Source: Bursaphelenchus xylophilus
Lineage: Eukaryota; Nematoda; Chromadorea; Rhabditida; Aphelenchoididae
Reading direction: 5' to 3'
DNA length: 64,000 nt
NCBI GenBank assembly: GCA_904066235.2
Contig: CAJFCV020000005.1
Coordinates: 5,513,501-5,577,500 of the forward strand
The notes under the pieces are model-generated. The model was not told where the DNA came from. It searched no databases and saw only the letters and a list, made by a program, of their open reading frames with translations. Of this stretch, positions 1-11,221 are shown in pieces. Within the stretch, counting starts at the first letter, position 1, and each line of letters opens with the position of its first letter. The position numbers and the translations under genes are program-made.

Positions 1-38
1 CTAAATGTGCAATGTTATAAAAAATAACAAATCCCAAC

Positions 39-323
39 CTGATTTATATCGACAAGACTATGCGGAGAATCTTGCAGAAACTTAATGAACTTCTTCGTCA
101 AAGTTCCAAGACTTTTCTCAGTTCGAACCGTGGTGTCCTCATTTTGGAAATGCTGTTCTTGATGTTCCATTTCCTCTTCCTCATCGTACTCTTCAATGGT
201 TTCCTCATAGGTTTCCACATCTAAGTGTTGATCCGACTTTGCTATAAATTCCGATAACTGCATAATTGCCTCCCCACTTGATTGGGGCTTTTGTTCAAGG
301 AGCTCGTCTTCTTGTACCGACAT
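39..323 (-). CDS. E2F-family transcription factor, first exon (partial)
   Basis: This is the 5' exon of a gene that runs off the left edge. It starts with ATG at 323. The N-terminal ~70 residues are acidic (a run DEEEEMEHQEQHFQNED). The exon ends in KSLGTLTKKFIKFLQ followed by VDINQ. That matches the start of the E2F winged-helix DNA-binding domain, where the family reads SLx(L/T)LTKKF and then VVDLN before the RRIYDI motif. The motif itself is outside the window. The exon closes at CAG|gttggg (39|38), and the intron's terminal ag lies at positions 2-1. E2F proteins bind promoters of S-phase genes as heterodimers with DP. The gene is head-to-head with HYLS1. The family call is good; the subfamily cannot be told. 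Confidence 0.7.
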
Positions 324-685
324 CTATAAAACATAAACTATCGATAAATAATAGATAAACCATCAAATATCGCTAAAATATATATGTTAATACGTCACAA
401 ACTACGCAAAAGAACAACATAAAGCTCTCGAAAATTGGATTAATCCGTGAAACACATTAAAACGGGCAAAGAAAATACATTGTTACAAACGCAACAAAAA
501 TACATTTTCAAAATTAAAAAATCCGCTTGTAAATTTTTGGTCTAGAAAAAGACTTGACCCAAAGCCGAAAACAATCACTTCTTTCTCCCACAACGACGAC
601 CCTGACAAATTGGCATATGGTCGATATTTAGAAAAAAATACACAATCTTCATCCGTAAATTTTTTGCCGGCATTTCCATGATCAT
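324..685. promoter_or_regulatory. Bidirectional intergenic region, E2F-like / HYLS1
   Basis: A 362-bp AT-rich gap separates two divergent start codons (323 on the minus strand, 686 on the plus strand). No coding frame or repeat is seen. It must hold the 5' UTRs and promoters of both genes. Confidence 0.5.
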
Positions 686-1688
686 ATGAGTAGTTTTGGC
701 ATAAATATGGGCTTCATTACCACCGGAGATCTCCAAGAAGCTTTACTGGATATCGGATATGAAGTCAGTGCGGATGATCTTGATCTTCTAACAAGAGGTA
801 ATGGAACAAGTTTGTTAATTTTTTGTTCAGAGGTGTTAAATAACATTGGCAATGAGGAGAATATCTTCGATAATGGTTTGGTTGATCTCACAGAAGAAGA
901 TGCGCCTTTTTGCAAAGATCTCAACGATACTTTGATGGAAAATTCGGTCGTTTATGAACAGACGAAGGTGGGATAATGTATTCTAGTCTTAATTTTAGTT
1001 AGCCAGAGTATTTAAACGAAGCAGAGAAGATTATCAAAGAATCGTATGAATGCGTGAAGAGATGTTATTCACACATGTTGGAGATCACAGAAGTAAGTTC
1101 TGTTCAGTGATGAAATAAAAAAATATATGGAAAACAAAAAAACACGAAAAAGTTCTTTCCAAATATTTCTGCGAACCTGTTTCTTCACTTGTTCGAGATT
1201 CATGTTATCTAATCTAGGGAGGTTCTCATGTAAATGATCGGTTTGTGGATTTACACAAAAAAATTTCTGATATGAGGTCTCTGTTGAGGGAGCGAAGTGC
1301 CGTTGATGAGCAGGAATCTTGCCATGAAGTAGATGGACATAGTCCTAAAGAGATATCGGAAAATCCGATCAACAAATACACCGAACGAATGATGATAAAT
1401 CGATTCTTGAAGGATAACTGTAAGTCTTGAGATTAGTGGCTTTATTGTTTAGGTCTTCGCCCTGTGATTTGTCCGGAGCCTGGCCGACTTCCATTTAGAC
1501 AAGATAGGATAAGAACCTTGGATAATTACAAAAGAGAATGGGCGCAACGCCCTCCCCCTGGCGAGAATAAACGACTGGCGTTACGGTGGAAGATCAGAGA
1601 GGCCTTGATAAAAAGAGATATTCCTGTAATCAAATTGACTGACACAACTGACCACGCTTATATGCCGGAAAAACCACAATGGCAGTGA
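686..1688 (+). CDS. hyls-1: HYLS1 homologue, centriole/ciliogenesis protein
   Basis: HYLS1 is a centriolar protein that binds SAS-4/CPAP and is needed for centrioles to become basal bodies. Four exons fit: 686-967, 1003-1092, 1218-1419 and 1453-1688. They sum to 810 nt (269 residues), close to the family size of about 270-300. The N-terminus carries GFITTGDLQEALLDIGY, like the family's N-terminal box. The C-terminus holds PGRLPFRQDRIRTLDNYKREW and then PPPGENKRLALRWKIREAL, the conserved HYLS1 box. Introns of 35 and 33 nt are among the shortest in the window. ATG 686 is the first in-frame start after the shared promoter. Identification rests on remembered family motifs. Confidence 0.85.
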
Positions 1689-1800
1689 TGATAAATTGTA
1701 AATTGTCTCTAAATAAAGCGATGGGTGATTCTGCATGGTGTCGGACGCGGTTAATATTGTCCTTTACTGATTACGATGGCGTTTCCTTTTATATTTAAGG

Positions 1801-2556
1801 ATGTCGCGATATGTGATCAGAGCCGCCGATCGATTCAAAAATGCGTTGGTCGAGCACAATTTGCCTGGGCTGAGATTCTTAATAGAGGGATTTAACTAGT
1901 GAGTTGGCAATGAGTTTTAACTTGGGTTTAGTTATGACGTCTCGAGAGTAAAGGACGTTGGACCGGATAGGGCTGCTGCGGAATGGATTGTGAGATGTGG
2001 CGGGGCGGTGAAGTAGGTATTATTGTAAGGTAATTTAGATCCAGGTTTGACAAATTCAACGAGACGTTCGATGATTACAATAGTTTAATTCGTGTTCTGG
2101 CTGAATTGGATCCAGCCAAGCCTTCAGACCAAGTTATATTGTCCTTGATTGATGCCACTAACTCGAGTGTCTCTGGTTATGGATGCCGTCATTTTGGTAA
2201 GTATCGCGATTACAAACGGTTGACATTGAAGCGGGCTTAAAAGGTGTGCAATCTGTGAAATATGTTGGGTGCAAATCATTAAACGATATGGCGTTGGAGA
2301 TCATGGGCAAGGAGGTCGGAGGATATCTTCCGTTCCTTCAACTGGAACGGTGCCCGAGGATTACCGAGTATGGAATTAAACATTTGGAACAATACAGGTG
2401 AGGATCAGGGGCTTAAAGTCAATACGATGTAATTATATTTCTAGAGGACTCAAAAAGTTGATCATCAAGGACCTAAAGAATGTTCATAAACCGGACAGAT
2501 CATTGGATTCTCTGAAGAATTCTCTACCTAATTGTGATATCACGTTTTCATGTTGA
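1801..2556 (+). CDS. DMAC2L/ATP5S-like leucine-rich mitochondrial protein
   Basis: Five exons (1801-1898, 1932-2012, 2039-2196, 2244-2397, 2445-2556) total 603 nt, 200 residues. The stretch VSRVKDVGPDRAAAEWIVRCGG is close to the signature of ATP synthase coupling factor B (ATP5S, now DMAC2L). It is followed by short leucine-rich repeats (YVGCKSLNDMALEIM, LERCPRITEYGIKHL, LKKLIIKDLKNV). In mammals the DMAC2/DMAC2L group is linked to assembly or coupling of inner-membrane respiratory complexes. The second intron is only 26 nt, with donor GTAGGT at 2013; any other choice breaks the frame. It lies 112 bp behind HYLS1 on the same strand. Confidence 0.8.
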
Positions 2557-2577
2557 ATAGAGGCCATTCAAAGTAAA

Positions 2578-4916
2578 TCAATGTTTTTCTTTCGAAATTA
2601 ATTGAAAAGCGTCATGGAATTGTTTGAATATGTCGTTGAGAGTGCTCTGCTTGGCGCAATACTTGGTTTTCAGCATATTCTCAATCTCTCCCACGGCCTT
2701 CAGCGAACTTGCGACGTCATTGATTTCATGTTCAAAGGCCTGAATTGACAATAGGAAGGTCTAAAAGAACATGCCTTGATGTGCTCCAAACATTTGGTAT
2801 AAGTTGGTGTCTCCTTCCATACAGAAATCAGTTCTCTGAGGATTCGGACCATCTCCCGATTCTCATGGACTTCATCTTTGATGGAACTCAGGTCGATACT
2901 TCTATACATAACAATGTCATGAATCGTGACGTAACATCGACTTACTCTGATTTCTTCAATGGCTCGATCAGCATTGGAATCTTAGAATAAAGGTCAGAGT
3001 TCTCTTCACCCACAAACCAAGCTAAAGACTTTCCATCGCCTTTAAGTTGGAGGAATTTAACCAGAGATCCAAGTTGAAAACCTGGAGAAGATTCATTTGC
3101 TGTGCCTTTGTTGAGAAAGTTGATGAACGTGAGAGTGGAAAACATCATCTTCTTCAACGATTCCTCATTGCTTTCCAACGCCTTGGCAGTTTCGATAATG
3201 AATTCAATCTTCTTCGTGAGCTCTCCCAGCTCTCCAATCTTAATTATAGATGTTGGCATTTGTTTTTTGAAGATTTACGCCTTACCTTTTCTTGAATCTG
3301 AGAGAGTTGATGAACACACTGTACTTTCTGTCCAATATTCGGTACCTTACAAGCGAAGAAGCAGAATTCATAAGCATCGTCCAAGCCCGCAGGCGTTGAC
3401 AATTGCTTGAACTGATCCAATTCGTCGGCATTTGGAAAACTTTCTCTCAAACTCTTCCAGAAATGGATGGCTCCTGCTTTATATTCGGCGTTGTCAATCC
3501 GACGGACTAATTCAGACTTTGGACATTTGAAGCTAGGATTACGGTAGAATAAATATCATCTTACTTGTTGACAGCTAGAGACAAAAGGAAGGTGTTGCGG
3601 ATTCTGAGGCCAAGTATTTTTTCAGATTTTGGTTTCTTTTTGAAGGGATTCGGCAGCCTTGTAGTCTTGGCCTTCTCGGCAAACGTTTTTTCGACTTGCT
3701 TGAAGACTTCCTCATTACTTGTCTGCGGTTCGAACTCTTCCCAAATGGTCTGTCTAGTTGAGTCTAAAATAAGATTAGAACTCTCAGTCATACAACACAA
3801 GATTACCTGAAGTTTTGTTCAAAAACGATCCCCAAACATGGATTGTAGGCCGGGTTGGGGAAGGAATTGCAAATGAATTCTGTCGGGGCAACGTATTGCG
3901 CAACATTGCATTATTCGAAGAAGAGCAAGTGGAATTCAAGAAAGGCAGAGGTGGTGGCGGAGGGGCGACCGGAGGCAGGGAATTTCTTGGAGTTGAAACT
4001 CCGGGAGAAGAGTCCACATGCGTCAATGGAGTTGCCGGTAGTTGAGGCCCGTTTTTTACAACGATGGGGGTGAGCAAATTGCAAGGAAAAGGAGGTGCTT
4101 GGGGGATCTTCTCCGGCTTTGGTTCGTTTCTTACAGATCTGGTTGACTTCAAGAAATCCGGTAAAGGTGGTGGTGGTGGCGCTTTGACTTCAGTCGGTAG
4201 GCTCTGGGACGTCCCAGAAGCTGGGGGTGGATCGGCAGCAGTCTTTCGACTATACGCTTCGTTTGCCTTAGGCTTTCTCAGAACAAAAGGTGGAATAGGA
4301 GGAAGTTTTGAGGTGGCCGTTGTCTTTTTGACCTCACCGAATTCATCGTCTGAAAATTAGAATCATGATTATCATAAATACTGGACTAAAAAGAAAAAGA
4401 TATATTATCACTGTCACCCTTCAACTTGAGAAGTTGTCTTAATCCACCAACAGTTCTAGCTCGAGATCTGGATCTTATTCTTACAGCCCTCTGATTGGGG
4501 AGTGGAGCCTGGATTGGCAGTTGTAACTGCTGTCTGGAATTCCTTCGTTTGATAGGAGATGTTTCTCTCGCTGTTCTGACCTCAACTTCTTCCACTTTTC
4601 CTTCTATTTCAACTTGTTCCTCGGATTTGCTCTCCTTCTCCTCTTCCTTTTCAATCGCCGTTTCTTCCCTTTCAGTACCAGGTTCCTCCTCCTCTTTTCT
4701 TTCCATTTGGGATGCCTCCATCAACAATTCTCTCATTGTTTCATCAATAGTCTGATTGATGACGTCATTAGAAAAGAAAGCCCTTGCTTCACAGAATTCA
4801 TCTTCTTCATCTGAACGTCTGTCTGCTGTCTGCGAGGCTTGAGATACCGTACTCTTGCGACGACGGAAGGTCCGAGCATTTATCCGCGACCAAATTCCCA
4901 TCACAAAATCGACCAA
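2578..4916 (-). CDS. Formin (FH1-FH2 actin nucleator)
   Basis: Seven exons (4916-4418, 4349-3807, 3763-3565, 3532-3286, 3238-2946, 2901-2775, 2739-2578) total 2070 nt, 689 residues. Residues 1-166 are basic at first and then strongly acidic (Glu/Lys-rich). Residues ~195-330 are an FH1-type region with proline runs (VKAPPPPPLPDF, LPPVAPPPPPLPFLN). The FH2 domain fills the rest: the HVWGSF entry, FKQVEKTFAEK, KILGLRIRN, then LTKKIEF and LTFINFLNKG (the GNYLN-like motif), and a C-terminal helix. FH1 binds profilin-actin and FH2 dimers nucleate and cap filament barbed ends. No GTPase-binding or DID region is visible, so this is a short formin. The last intron (2740-2774) has a GC donor. Subfamily not assigned. 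Confidence 0.85.
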
Positions 4917-5078
4917 GACTACCGGTTTCGTTTATTTTCAATGATTCGAAATAAATGTAAAAAACAAAAGTAAATAAAAATAATTCAGAAGTTAAATCTT
5001 GTAAAATCAGCTATTATGTAATAAAATAAATTAAAACGACCGGTACGACCCTACGGCAACATACTTGTTGAAGAATAT

Positions 5079-6394
5079 TCATAGTGCAGTGGGTTTAACT
5101 GGTTGTGAAAGACTAGAAGAGCATTTGGAATGGGTCAACGAGTGGTCCAACCCGAGATGTTTCAGAACGCCCATCGCTTCCTCTATCCTCAGTTGTAATT
5201 GTAAACGAATCTGAGCCAATGTCGCCTTTTCCGCTTCCAATTCTGTATTATATTTCCTCAAAAGCTCACATCTTTCTTTGGGAGCCAGATCTTCCATATC
5301 GGTCAAGAGTGAGGCCATTACATCCGAATCCAGAGAAACTGGCTCTTCATAATCCGTCTGGGTCTCTTGAGTTTTCCTTTCGCAAGGTCGATTGGGGGGC
5401 AAAGGTGGATGAAAGCCGGGCTTCTTATCATGTATGGCTGGAAGAGATCCACCAACCCCGCTTTGAGATCCCGGAGGATAAGGTGGCTGTTCAGAACTCG
5501 TGTAAAGTGAGTGAGATTGGGATTGGACATCTGAAGAGCCAACGGGTTGAGGATTGGACGAACTTAGTGAAGGGATTACACTATGATTACTAAAATTATT
5601 TCATGGAACGGATCCCTGAGCTTACTGGACTCCAAGTGATGTTCCTCCAAAAGCCTTCAGATCTAAAGATGCACTACGGCCATGCCCCTTATTATGATAA
5701 TCTCGCGGAGGAGGTTGGGGCGGGGGACCTTTGCTGGACAGAGCGTTAAGAAGAGCCAAACCCTTTGAATTCGTTGGATTAAGGGGTTGAGGTCTGTTGT
5801 CCACCAATACAGGTGGAGCATCTGAGAAGTCGGTGACTCGAACTTCATGCTGTTGAATATAAGAGTGGATATGATCATCTGAGAGGGAATGTTGATGCTT
5901 TTGGCCTTCGTTAGATTGGAAATTTGAAGTGTCGAGTGCTTTAGATGTTGATGCGTTTTCTTGAGAGTAACCTCCACTTGTAGTCAAGGTTGAAGATGCT
6001 GTACTATTGTGGAATTCGTAAAATTTATGGCGAACAGGGGTAGGGCAAGGTCGGACCGGGCTTGGAAGTCGAGACGGGATTGGAACGCTCCCCTAAAATT
6101 GCAATTAACGATGCATACCTAACAACTCACCTTTACATGCAGAACAATCATATGCATCGCAATAACAAACTCGGAATGATTCAAGAATCCATCTTCATTT
6201 ACGTCAGCCAAAGCCCAGACCTTTGAAAGGGTGTGAGTGTCTAATTTACTCTTCCTGAAGAACTCGACCACCAGATCTTCGGCCCCAGAAACCGCTCCAC
6301 CCATCGTCGCTTGCCCTTGAGTCTTCCTTTGTAAATATAGGAAACAATTGGTGTAATAATCAAGTTGTTCATCAGACATATCAAAAAATCTCAA
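5079..6394 (-). CDS. REPS-like EH-domain endocytic protein
   Basis: Three exons (6394-6131, 6092-5626, 5589-5079) give 413 residues. Residues ~1-88 form one EH domain: LDYYTNCFLYLQ, FFRKSKLDTHTLSKVWALAD, then the EF-hand-like DVNEDGFLNHSEFVIAMH. The middle is Pro/Ser-rich with SH3-type ligands (GPPPQPPPRDY). The C-terminus has a predicted coiled coil (LLRKYNTELEAEKATLAQIRLQLQLRI). One EH domain plus a proline-rich middle and a C-terminal coiled coil is the layout of REPS1/REPS2, RalBP1-associated adaptors that bind NPF proteins in endocytosis. EPS15 and intersectin carry several EH domains and fit less well. The start is the first ATG upstream of the domain. Confidence 0.75.
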
Positions 6395-7168
6395 ATCTAA
6401 ATTTTTTGCATTATTGCTTTAATGAAAATAGGGTTGCTAAGTCGACAACTTGATGCGTCAGTCACGTTCTCACATTGCCGCCATTTTTGTCATGTAAATT
6501 GTTCTGTCATTTTGTTTATCAAACTGAACTTTTGGTAGATTTCTGCTAAAAAATCGTAAAATACTAAATTTTTTTTAGAAACAAGAGGGTGGGGCACCTA
6601 CGTACACTGATTTTTTTACAACATGGTTTTGACAACTCTAAGCGCAAGCGACCGCACAGTCCATCATTACCGAAACGGAAGCTTTGCACCGTATATGATG
6701 ACATAAACAAGATGTTCTCTACTACGAGCTCTTGGAACTCGGTAAAAGGATTAATGGCATCAGCTACCAACAGTGGTTGATGCAATTGAACGAAGCGCCA
6801 CCGAGATATTGAACCATCTTTGTCGCCGAGAGAGTACGCTTAACGCGGAGAGCGGCCAGAGAGAAAAACGCTTTCTGGCCATAACCTTAGCAGTTTCGTG
6901 CGGAAAATTTTTATTTTTTTTGGAAACATTACCCTTTACGGTAGAAATAGGTAGGAAACTTTTCGTGCCCGAAATTCGGCAAAAAGTCCTAAAATTTCGC
7001 CGCCTTTCAATCTAAAAATCTCGACAGTTTCTGCAAAACGCGAGCTAGTGTTCTGTCACATATATTAGAAAAAATTATTCTAAATCTGTGCCAAGTTTCA
7101 TCAAAATCTGAGCGTCGCACTTGGGGTGTTAGCCAAAATGACGGCAATTTAACGTCTAATTAACAACC
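6395..7168. other. Gene-poor stretch with a repeat copy and an orphan basic frame
   Basis: Positions 6580-6780 hold an ATG-less plus-strand frame rich in Lys/Arg/Ser/Pro (KRKRPHSPSLPKRKL), preceded by a good acceptor (ttttttttag at 6579). It could be an exon or an exon relic; no partner exon was found. Positions 6785-7130 are a copy of the inverted-repeat family described separately. Confidence 0.4.
6785..7130 (+). repeat. Family-A MITE-like repeat, copy 1
   Basis: This shares long stretches with 31560-31810 and 46332-46754, for example GAGATATTGAACC, GCCGAGAGAGTACGCT and GGCCATAAC. It ends in TCTGAGCGTCGCACTTGGGG, which is the terminal inverted repeat of the complete copy at 46.3 kb. The 5' terminus appears truncated. 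Confidence 0.7.
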
Positions 7169-7569
7169 CTAATGAAAACACATACCTAGAGAATTTGCTC
7201 CTTTGGACTCTTCCAGATCAATAATGTCATCCTCACCATCCCCAATGTCGTCAAGAAGATTCCTGGTCTCAGTGTCGCTCTGATGCTCTAAAAACATAAA
7301 TTTTAACTGACAAGAAGGAAGAATAGTACTTACGCCTAACTCTCTTGGCCAACTTAGCCCGTCTTCTGGCTTCGGCGGAGTCAGTCTCTGTGGTTGTGGA
7401 TGCGGAAATATCTTCCTCATCTGATTCCGTCAACGAATCCGAGTTCTCGTCTTCCGACCACTTGCGCGATTCGTCAGCAGTGGAAGCCTTGAACGAAACG
7501 AACATTTAATTCGAAATGGTAATTTACCTTATCTGCGTCATCACTGTCCCCACTATTCGATGTCGACAT
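7169..7569 (-). CDS. Small acidic protein, unrecognised
   Basis: Three short exons fit. The start ATG is at 7569 (MSTSNSGDSDDADK), followed by a Ser/Glu/Asp-rich exon containing ARRRAKLAKRVRR, then an acidic exon (LLDDIGDGEDDIIDLEESKG). A stop appears at 7171-7169, just after a possible donor (gtatgtg at 7187). The last exon may therefore splice further downstream across the repeat instead of ending here. No domain is recognised. The mix of acidic runs and one basic patch suggests a nuclear protein, but this is only inference. It starts about 150 bp downstream of the POLE3 gene end, on the same strand. Confidence 0.45.
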
Positions 7570-7722
7570 TCTACAAACACAAAAAAATAATCACGAGTTT
7601 ATAGATGTAAAAGGACGGTAACCAATCGTCTTAGAATACAGAGTATTAAAGTAAAATGTATTTATGAGATCCGTAAGTATTGAGTAACATAAAAGATATG
7701 AGTATATATAAGCGTCGGTTTA

Positions 7723-8243
7723 CTATTCAAGGTGCACTTCAGAGGTCTCCCTAGTGTCCGTTTCATTCATGCTATCATTTTCCACAATGTCATTAAAGAG
7801 CTCTTCTTCGTGGTCATGTTCAATGTTCTTAGTCTGATCGGCTTTGCTGACCTTCTCTGTCTCCAGCTGTTCTATAAACCTTTCCACCTAAATTTTAAAG
7901 TATGACTCAAAACGACATTTTTCCTACCAGTTCATCGATCTCGGGCAAGTCTAGCCGCATCATTCGGAGAGCATTCTTAACATCTTTCACATTGATCGTC
8001 TTCCTCTTCCCCAATTTCGCGTTATCTGAGGCTGCCGTTCCCAGACACAAAACGAAAACGGCGACAGCACGAGCGAATACAGTTCGAGTCTCCTGATGAT
8101 TGAAGTAAACGTCATACGCAACGCATTCCTACCTTGCTTGCATGAAATCCGGCAGGTAGGCATTCCTTAATTATCCTGTCAATTGGAGCTTGCGGCAATT
8201 TTAAGACTTCAACAAACTCATTAGCCTCGTCTACATCAGACAT
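7723..8243 (-). CDS. POLE3/CHRAC17 histone-fold protein
   Basis: Three exons (8243-8133, 8092-7928, 7887-7723) total 441 nt, 146 residues; the human protein has 147. The histone fold shows LPQAPIDRIIKECLPAG, ETRTVFARAVAVFVLCLG and KLGKRKTINVKDVKNALR, which align with POLE3 (IIKEALPDG, RAASVFVLY, KRKTLNASDV). The C-terminus is acidic, as in the family. POLE3 pairs with POLE4 in DNA polymerase epsilon and with CHRAC15 in the CHRAC chromatin remodeller, where it binds DNA and H3-H4. The start lies directly before the first helix. The gene is transcribed in the same direction as AHSA1. Confidence 0.88.
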
Positions 8244-8687
8244 TTTAATCCGCTGATTCGCTAATCCCCGAAAAAATAACCGTGAGTTATTTTTCTTCTT
8301 GCAACCGAAGGCCAGTGTTGCAAAAAGGGCGGGAAATTCGACGCGCGCAAAAAATAGATCGAATTCGCGAAGAGATCGGAGACCGTCTGTTTTAACTTTT
8401 GTTTCTGCTATTCATCCACAAAATTGTGAGAAACGGGCCGAGATCCGGGGCCATTCTGAGGTTGTCGCAATTTCTGTACACGGTCTTCGTCCAACGAACT
8501 TCTGGATGTCGTCTTTTTATCGGATCCTTGGTCGTCTAACGATAAGAGGTCTTGTCATCGGGAGTTTCCATTACAGTCCGGCTTCCCCTGGTTCGGCTAT
8601 TTATTTCATAAAATTAGAAAATCACACAGCCAGTGGGCCGGACAAATTTATTTATACCAATATAATAATTACAATGAAAACAAGAGA
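8244..8687. other. Intergenic region upstream of POLE3
   Basis: A 444-bp gap. An open frame on the plus strand (8299-8739) covers most of it, but it has no recognisable motif, lacks splice logic and runs into the 3' end of AHSA1. I see no supported gene. Confidence 0.4.
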
Positions 8688-9807
8688 TCAGAACATTCTC
8701 ATTCCACAGCCAAAGGTACGCCCAATGTTCTGCATGTAAAACCTATGAAATCCCTCTCGGGTGTTATCGGCCTGATCTTGAGGAACGGCTTCAGCTTGAA
8801 CCTTCAACAACGAACTGTCTCCTTGATCCTCAAAAGTGAAAGTAATTTTTGCATAATGACCTGACGGATAATCGCGAAGTCTCCATTTAGTGACCAACTT
8901 ATTGCTCGGTTCGACTTCCACAAACTCTCCCGTAATTTGACCATTGTAAAGGGAGAATTTTCCTCCTTTCTTGGGTTCGATCACAACATTTCCATTAGTC
9001 CACACTTTGATTAATTCGGGGTCAGTCAGAAATTCGTAAAGTCTTTCTGGTGGGACTTTGAATCCGTCGGAAACTTCAAAGGAAGTAACATTTACTGGAG
9101 CCGCCGGCTTTTCTACCTTCTCTTCTCCTTGGATAACCTGAAGAATAAATAAATATTTGAAGTTTCACGTACAGTGTTTTGGAATGACTTCTTGTCGACA
9201 ACTCGGGTGGTTCCACTCTTAATAACAGTCTGGGGCTTGGCTACCGTATCAAGGATAAGTCCCTTGCTGAATTCCTGTTTCAATTCCTTGATATATATCG
9301 CCAGTTGATTTCGGATGTCATGGAGGCCTTCCTTGTTCAACAGATGACGAATTTCAGCTTCGTGAGGGCCCTTGGTTTCGATAGTCACATTCAGCTAAAC
9401 GAAGTTATAATTTTGAAGACCAAGACATCACAATTCCAAAAAAAGCAACTTACATCAACCTCATCAGCCTCATTTTCATCGCTAAGATTAGGAATCTCCA
9501 GCACCCCCTTGTACTCCAAGTCCGACCCGGCCACGTTCGCAACGTATTTGATTTCCAGAATCCAGTCAAATAAGAAAATGAGCTTGGCTTTCCGATTGTT
9601 GGCCGTGGCATCTCCTTCGATTTTTTTGAATTCCTTGAGCAACACCTTAATGGGCCCCTTCTCAATCGAACGTCCGATCAACAACTCGGTTAGACGTTCC
9701 TTGGACCATGGAGTCGCATTTTTTTCCACCCTAAAACAATGTCATCAACGAGTAAACACCTACCAATGCCAGTTGTTCACATTCTTCCCATCTGGACGGT
9801 CGGCCAT
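8688..9807 (-). CDS. AHSA1, activator of HSP90 ATPase
   Basis: Aha1 co-chaperones bind Hsp90 and stimulate its ATPase. The gene starts MADRPDGKNVNNWHW (ATG 9807), and the WHW motif continues through a short first intron (9763-9731). The N-terminal domain follows: EKNATPWSKERLTELL, KLIFLFDWILEIKY, DLEYKGVLEIPNLSDEN. A linker contains Pro/Ala/Lys. The C-terminal AHSA1/START-like domain shows LYEFLTDPELIKVWTNG, GGKFSLYNGQITGEF, WRLRDYPSGHYAKITFTF and GFHRFYMQNIGRTFG, all close to the family. At least four exons. The arrangement of both domains matches full-length Aha1 rather than the short Hch1 type. Confidence 0.93.
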
Positions 9808-10341
9808 GATTACCTTTAACTAGTCAAACGTTTAGTGAATTGGTTCGCAGGATAGACAAAACCACCTTCTCTCTGCAGGCGTTCACAGATACTACACTAG
9901 AAAATTTCGGAAATTTCTTGAAATTTCTCGAATAAATACATAACGCCACAAAAAATATTCGCGGTGGGAGAGAAACAAAGGGAAAGTGTAAAGTAAATAA
10001 AAATAAAAAATAATTAAAAATGTTTTCCAGTTTATTGCAATTTATTGTTTATTTGCACAGTTTTTCGTGGATTCATATCCGAAATTAACTATTATGACTT
10101 TAGTAATTCCAGTGTGTTAGGTTACTTGATCATTTATAATCTTCCCTTTTGCAGGCATAGCCTATTTGTTGCAGTTTCCACCGTTAGATTTGAGATGTAA
10201 TTTTCTAAGTGTGTTCCTTATTTAGTTGTTAAAATACTGTTTTTTATGTTTCTATTTGTGTGATGGAACTTAAGACGATATAAACGGACAGCCGTCTTTG
10301 TTCTTTCCTCGGGCTTTTTCTTCTCATGGCCGATCTAAATC
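9808..10341. promoter_or_regulatory. Divergent intergenic region, AHSA1 / four-helix protein
   Basis: 534 bp of AT-rich sequence between the AHSA1 start (minus strand) and the next plus-strand start. No coding potential or repeat is seen. It presumably holds both 5' regions. Confidence 0.4.
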
Positions 10342-11054
10342 ATGAAAAAGGATTCCCTTGAGCCAGAAGATTTTGAAGATAATCTGCAACTGCATTCCAA
10401 ATGTGGCGTGCATGTGCAACTACTCTACTTTATTTCCTCGATTGTTTGCGTTGTATTCGATCTGATTGGGATCGTGATTCTGCTAATATTATTCATGTAC
10501 CCAGAGTTTCATAGGCATTCGGTCATTTATAAACAATTACTTCAAGTAGGTCTAGTCGATCTAATTACTTCAATAAATTTAGTATTATGACAGGACCAGG
10601 CCCTACTATTATCATATAATTTTCAACGCAGTTCTTTTTCTCTGGATATTCCTGTTCTTTGCTCATATTCTTTGTATCGGAGTTGGTTTATTTGGAGTGA
10701 AGGTAGGTGCTCTATACAGACGATGGAAGTTCGTAGTTGCGGAGACCCTATCTGATGTTGCCGCAGGTCGTTCTGCTGATTGTCAGGCTCGGTATGCTCA
10801 TTATCGTCTTGTTCGGCCTTATCACCGTTAATTTCATTGGCTCGGAACTCCTGATTCCTACTACTTTAGTGGTGTTTTTATTTAGTATGGTTTCGGGGTA
10901 ACGTTTTGCAATTAGAGGGTGTATTTTATTTAGATTGTATTTAATGACCTCCGTTCTTTGTTTCCGTTACGTCCGCGAGAAGCATGACATGATCCAGAAA
11001 ATATTGGCTAGTGCAAAATCTGTCCATTTCAAAGATAAAAAGCGAAAGAAATAA
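10342..11054 (+). CDS. Four-transmembrane-helix protein, family not identified
   Basis: Four exons (10342-10545, 10583-10702, 10767-10897, 10934-11054) give 576 nt, 191 residues. Each of the four hydrophobic stretches is visible: LLYFISSIVCVVFDLIGIVI, AVLFLWIFLFFAHILCIG, VVLLIVRLGMLIIVLFGLI, and LIPTTLVVFLFSMVSG running into LYLMTSVLCF. The N-terminus is acidic and hydrophilic, and the C-terminus is strongly basic (KDKKRKK). Both ends are therefore likely cytosolic. The layout resembles the small tetraspan (MARVEL/DUF-type) proteins common in nematodes, but no signature motif is recognised. Confidence 0.65.
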
Positions 11055-11221
11055 ATATCTGCAAAGCGAAAGAGAGGTCACCCGAAACAGTGGGGATTTA
11101 TTCTCTGAGCTTGCTCGTTTCTTCGGGCCTTGAAAAAGTTCAGTTCTTTTCCGTCTTGCAAACTCTGCTATGAGCGATTTGGAATGTGAACTAAAAGAGT
11201 AGTGAATATTCTAAAACCTTT

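Noticed and set aside
8299..8739. 146-codon plus-strand frame between POLE3 and AHSA1
   Set aside because: No motif, composition is unlike a folded protein, and its end overlaps the AHSA1 3' end.
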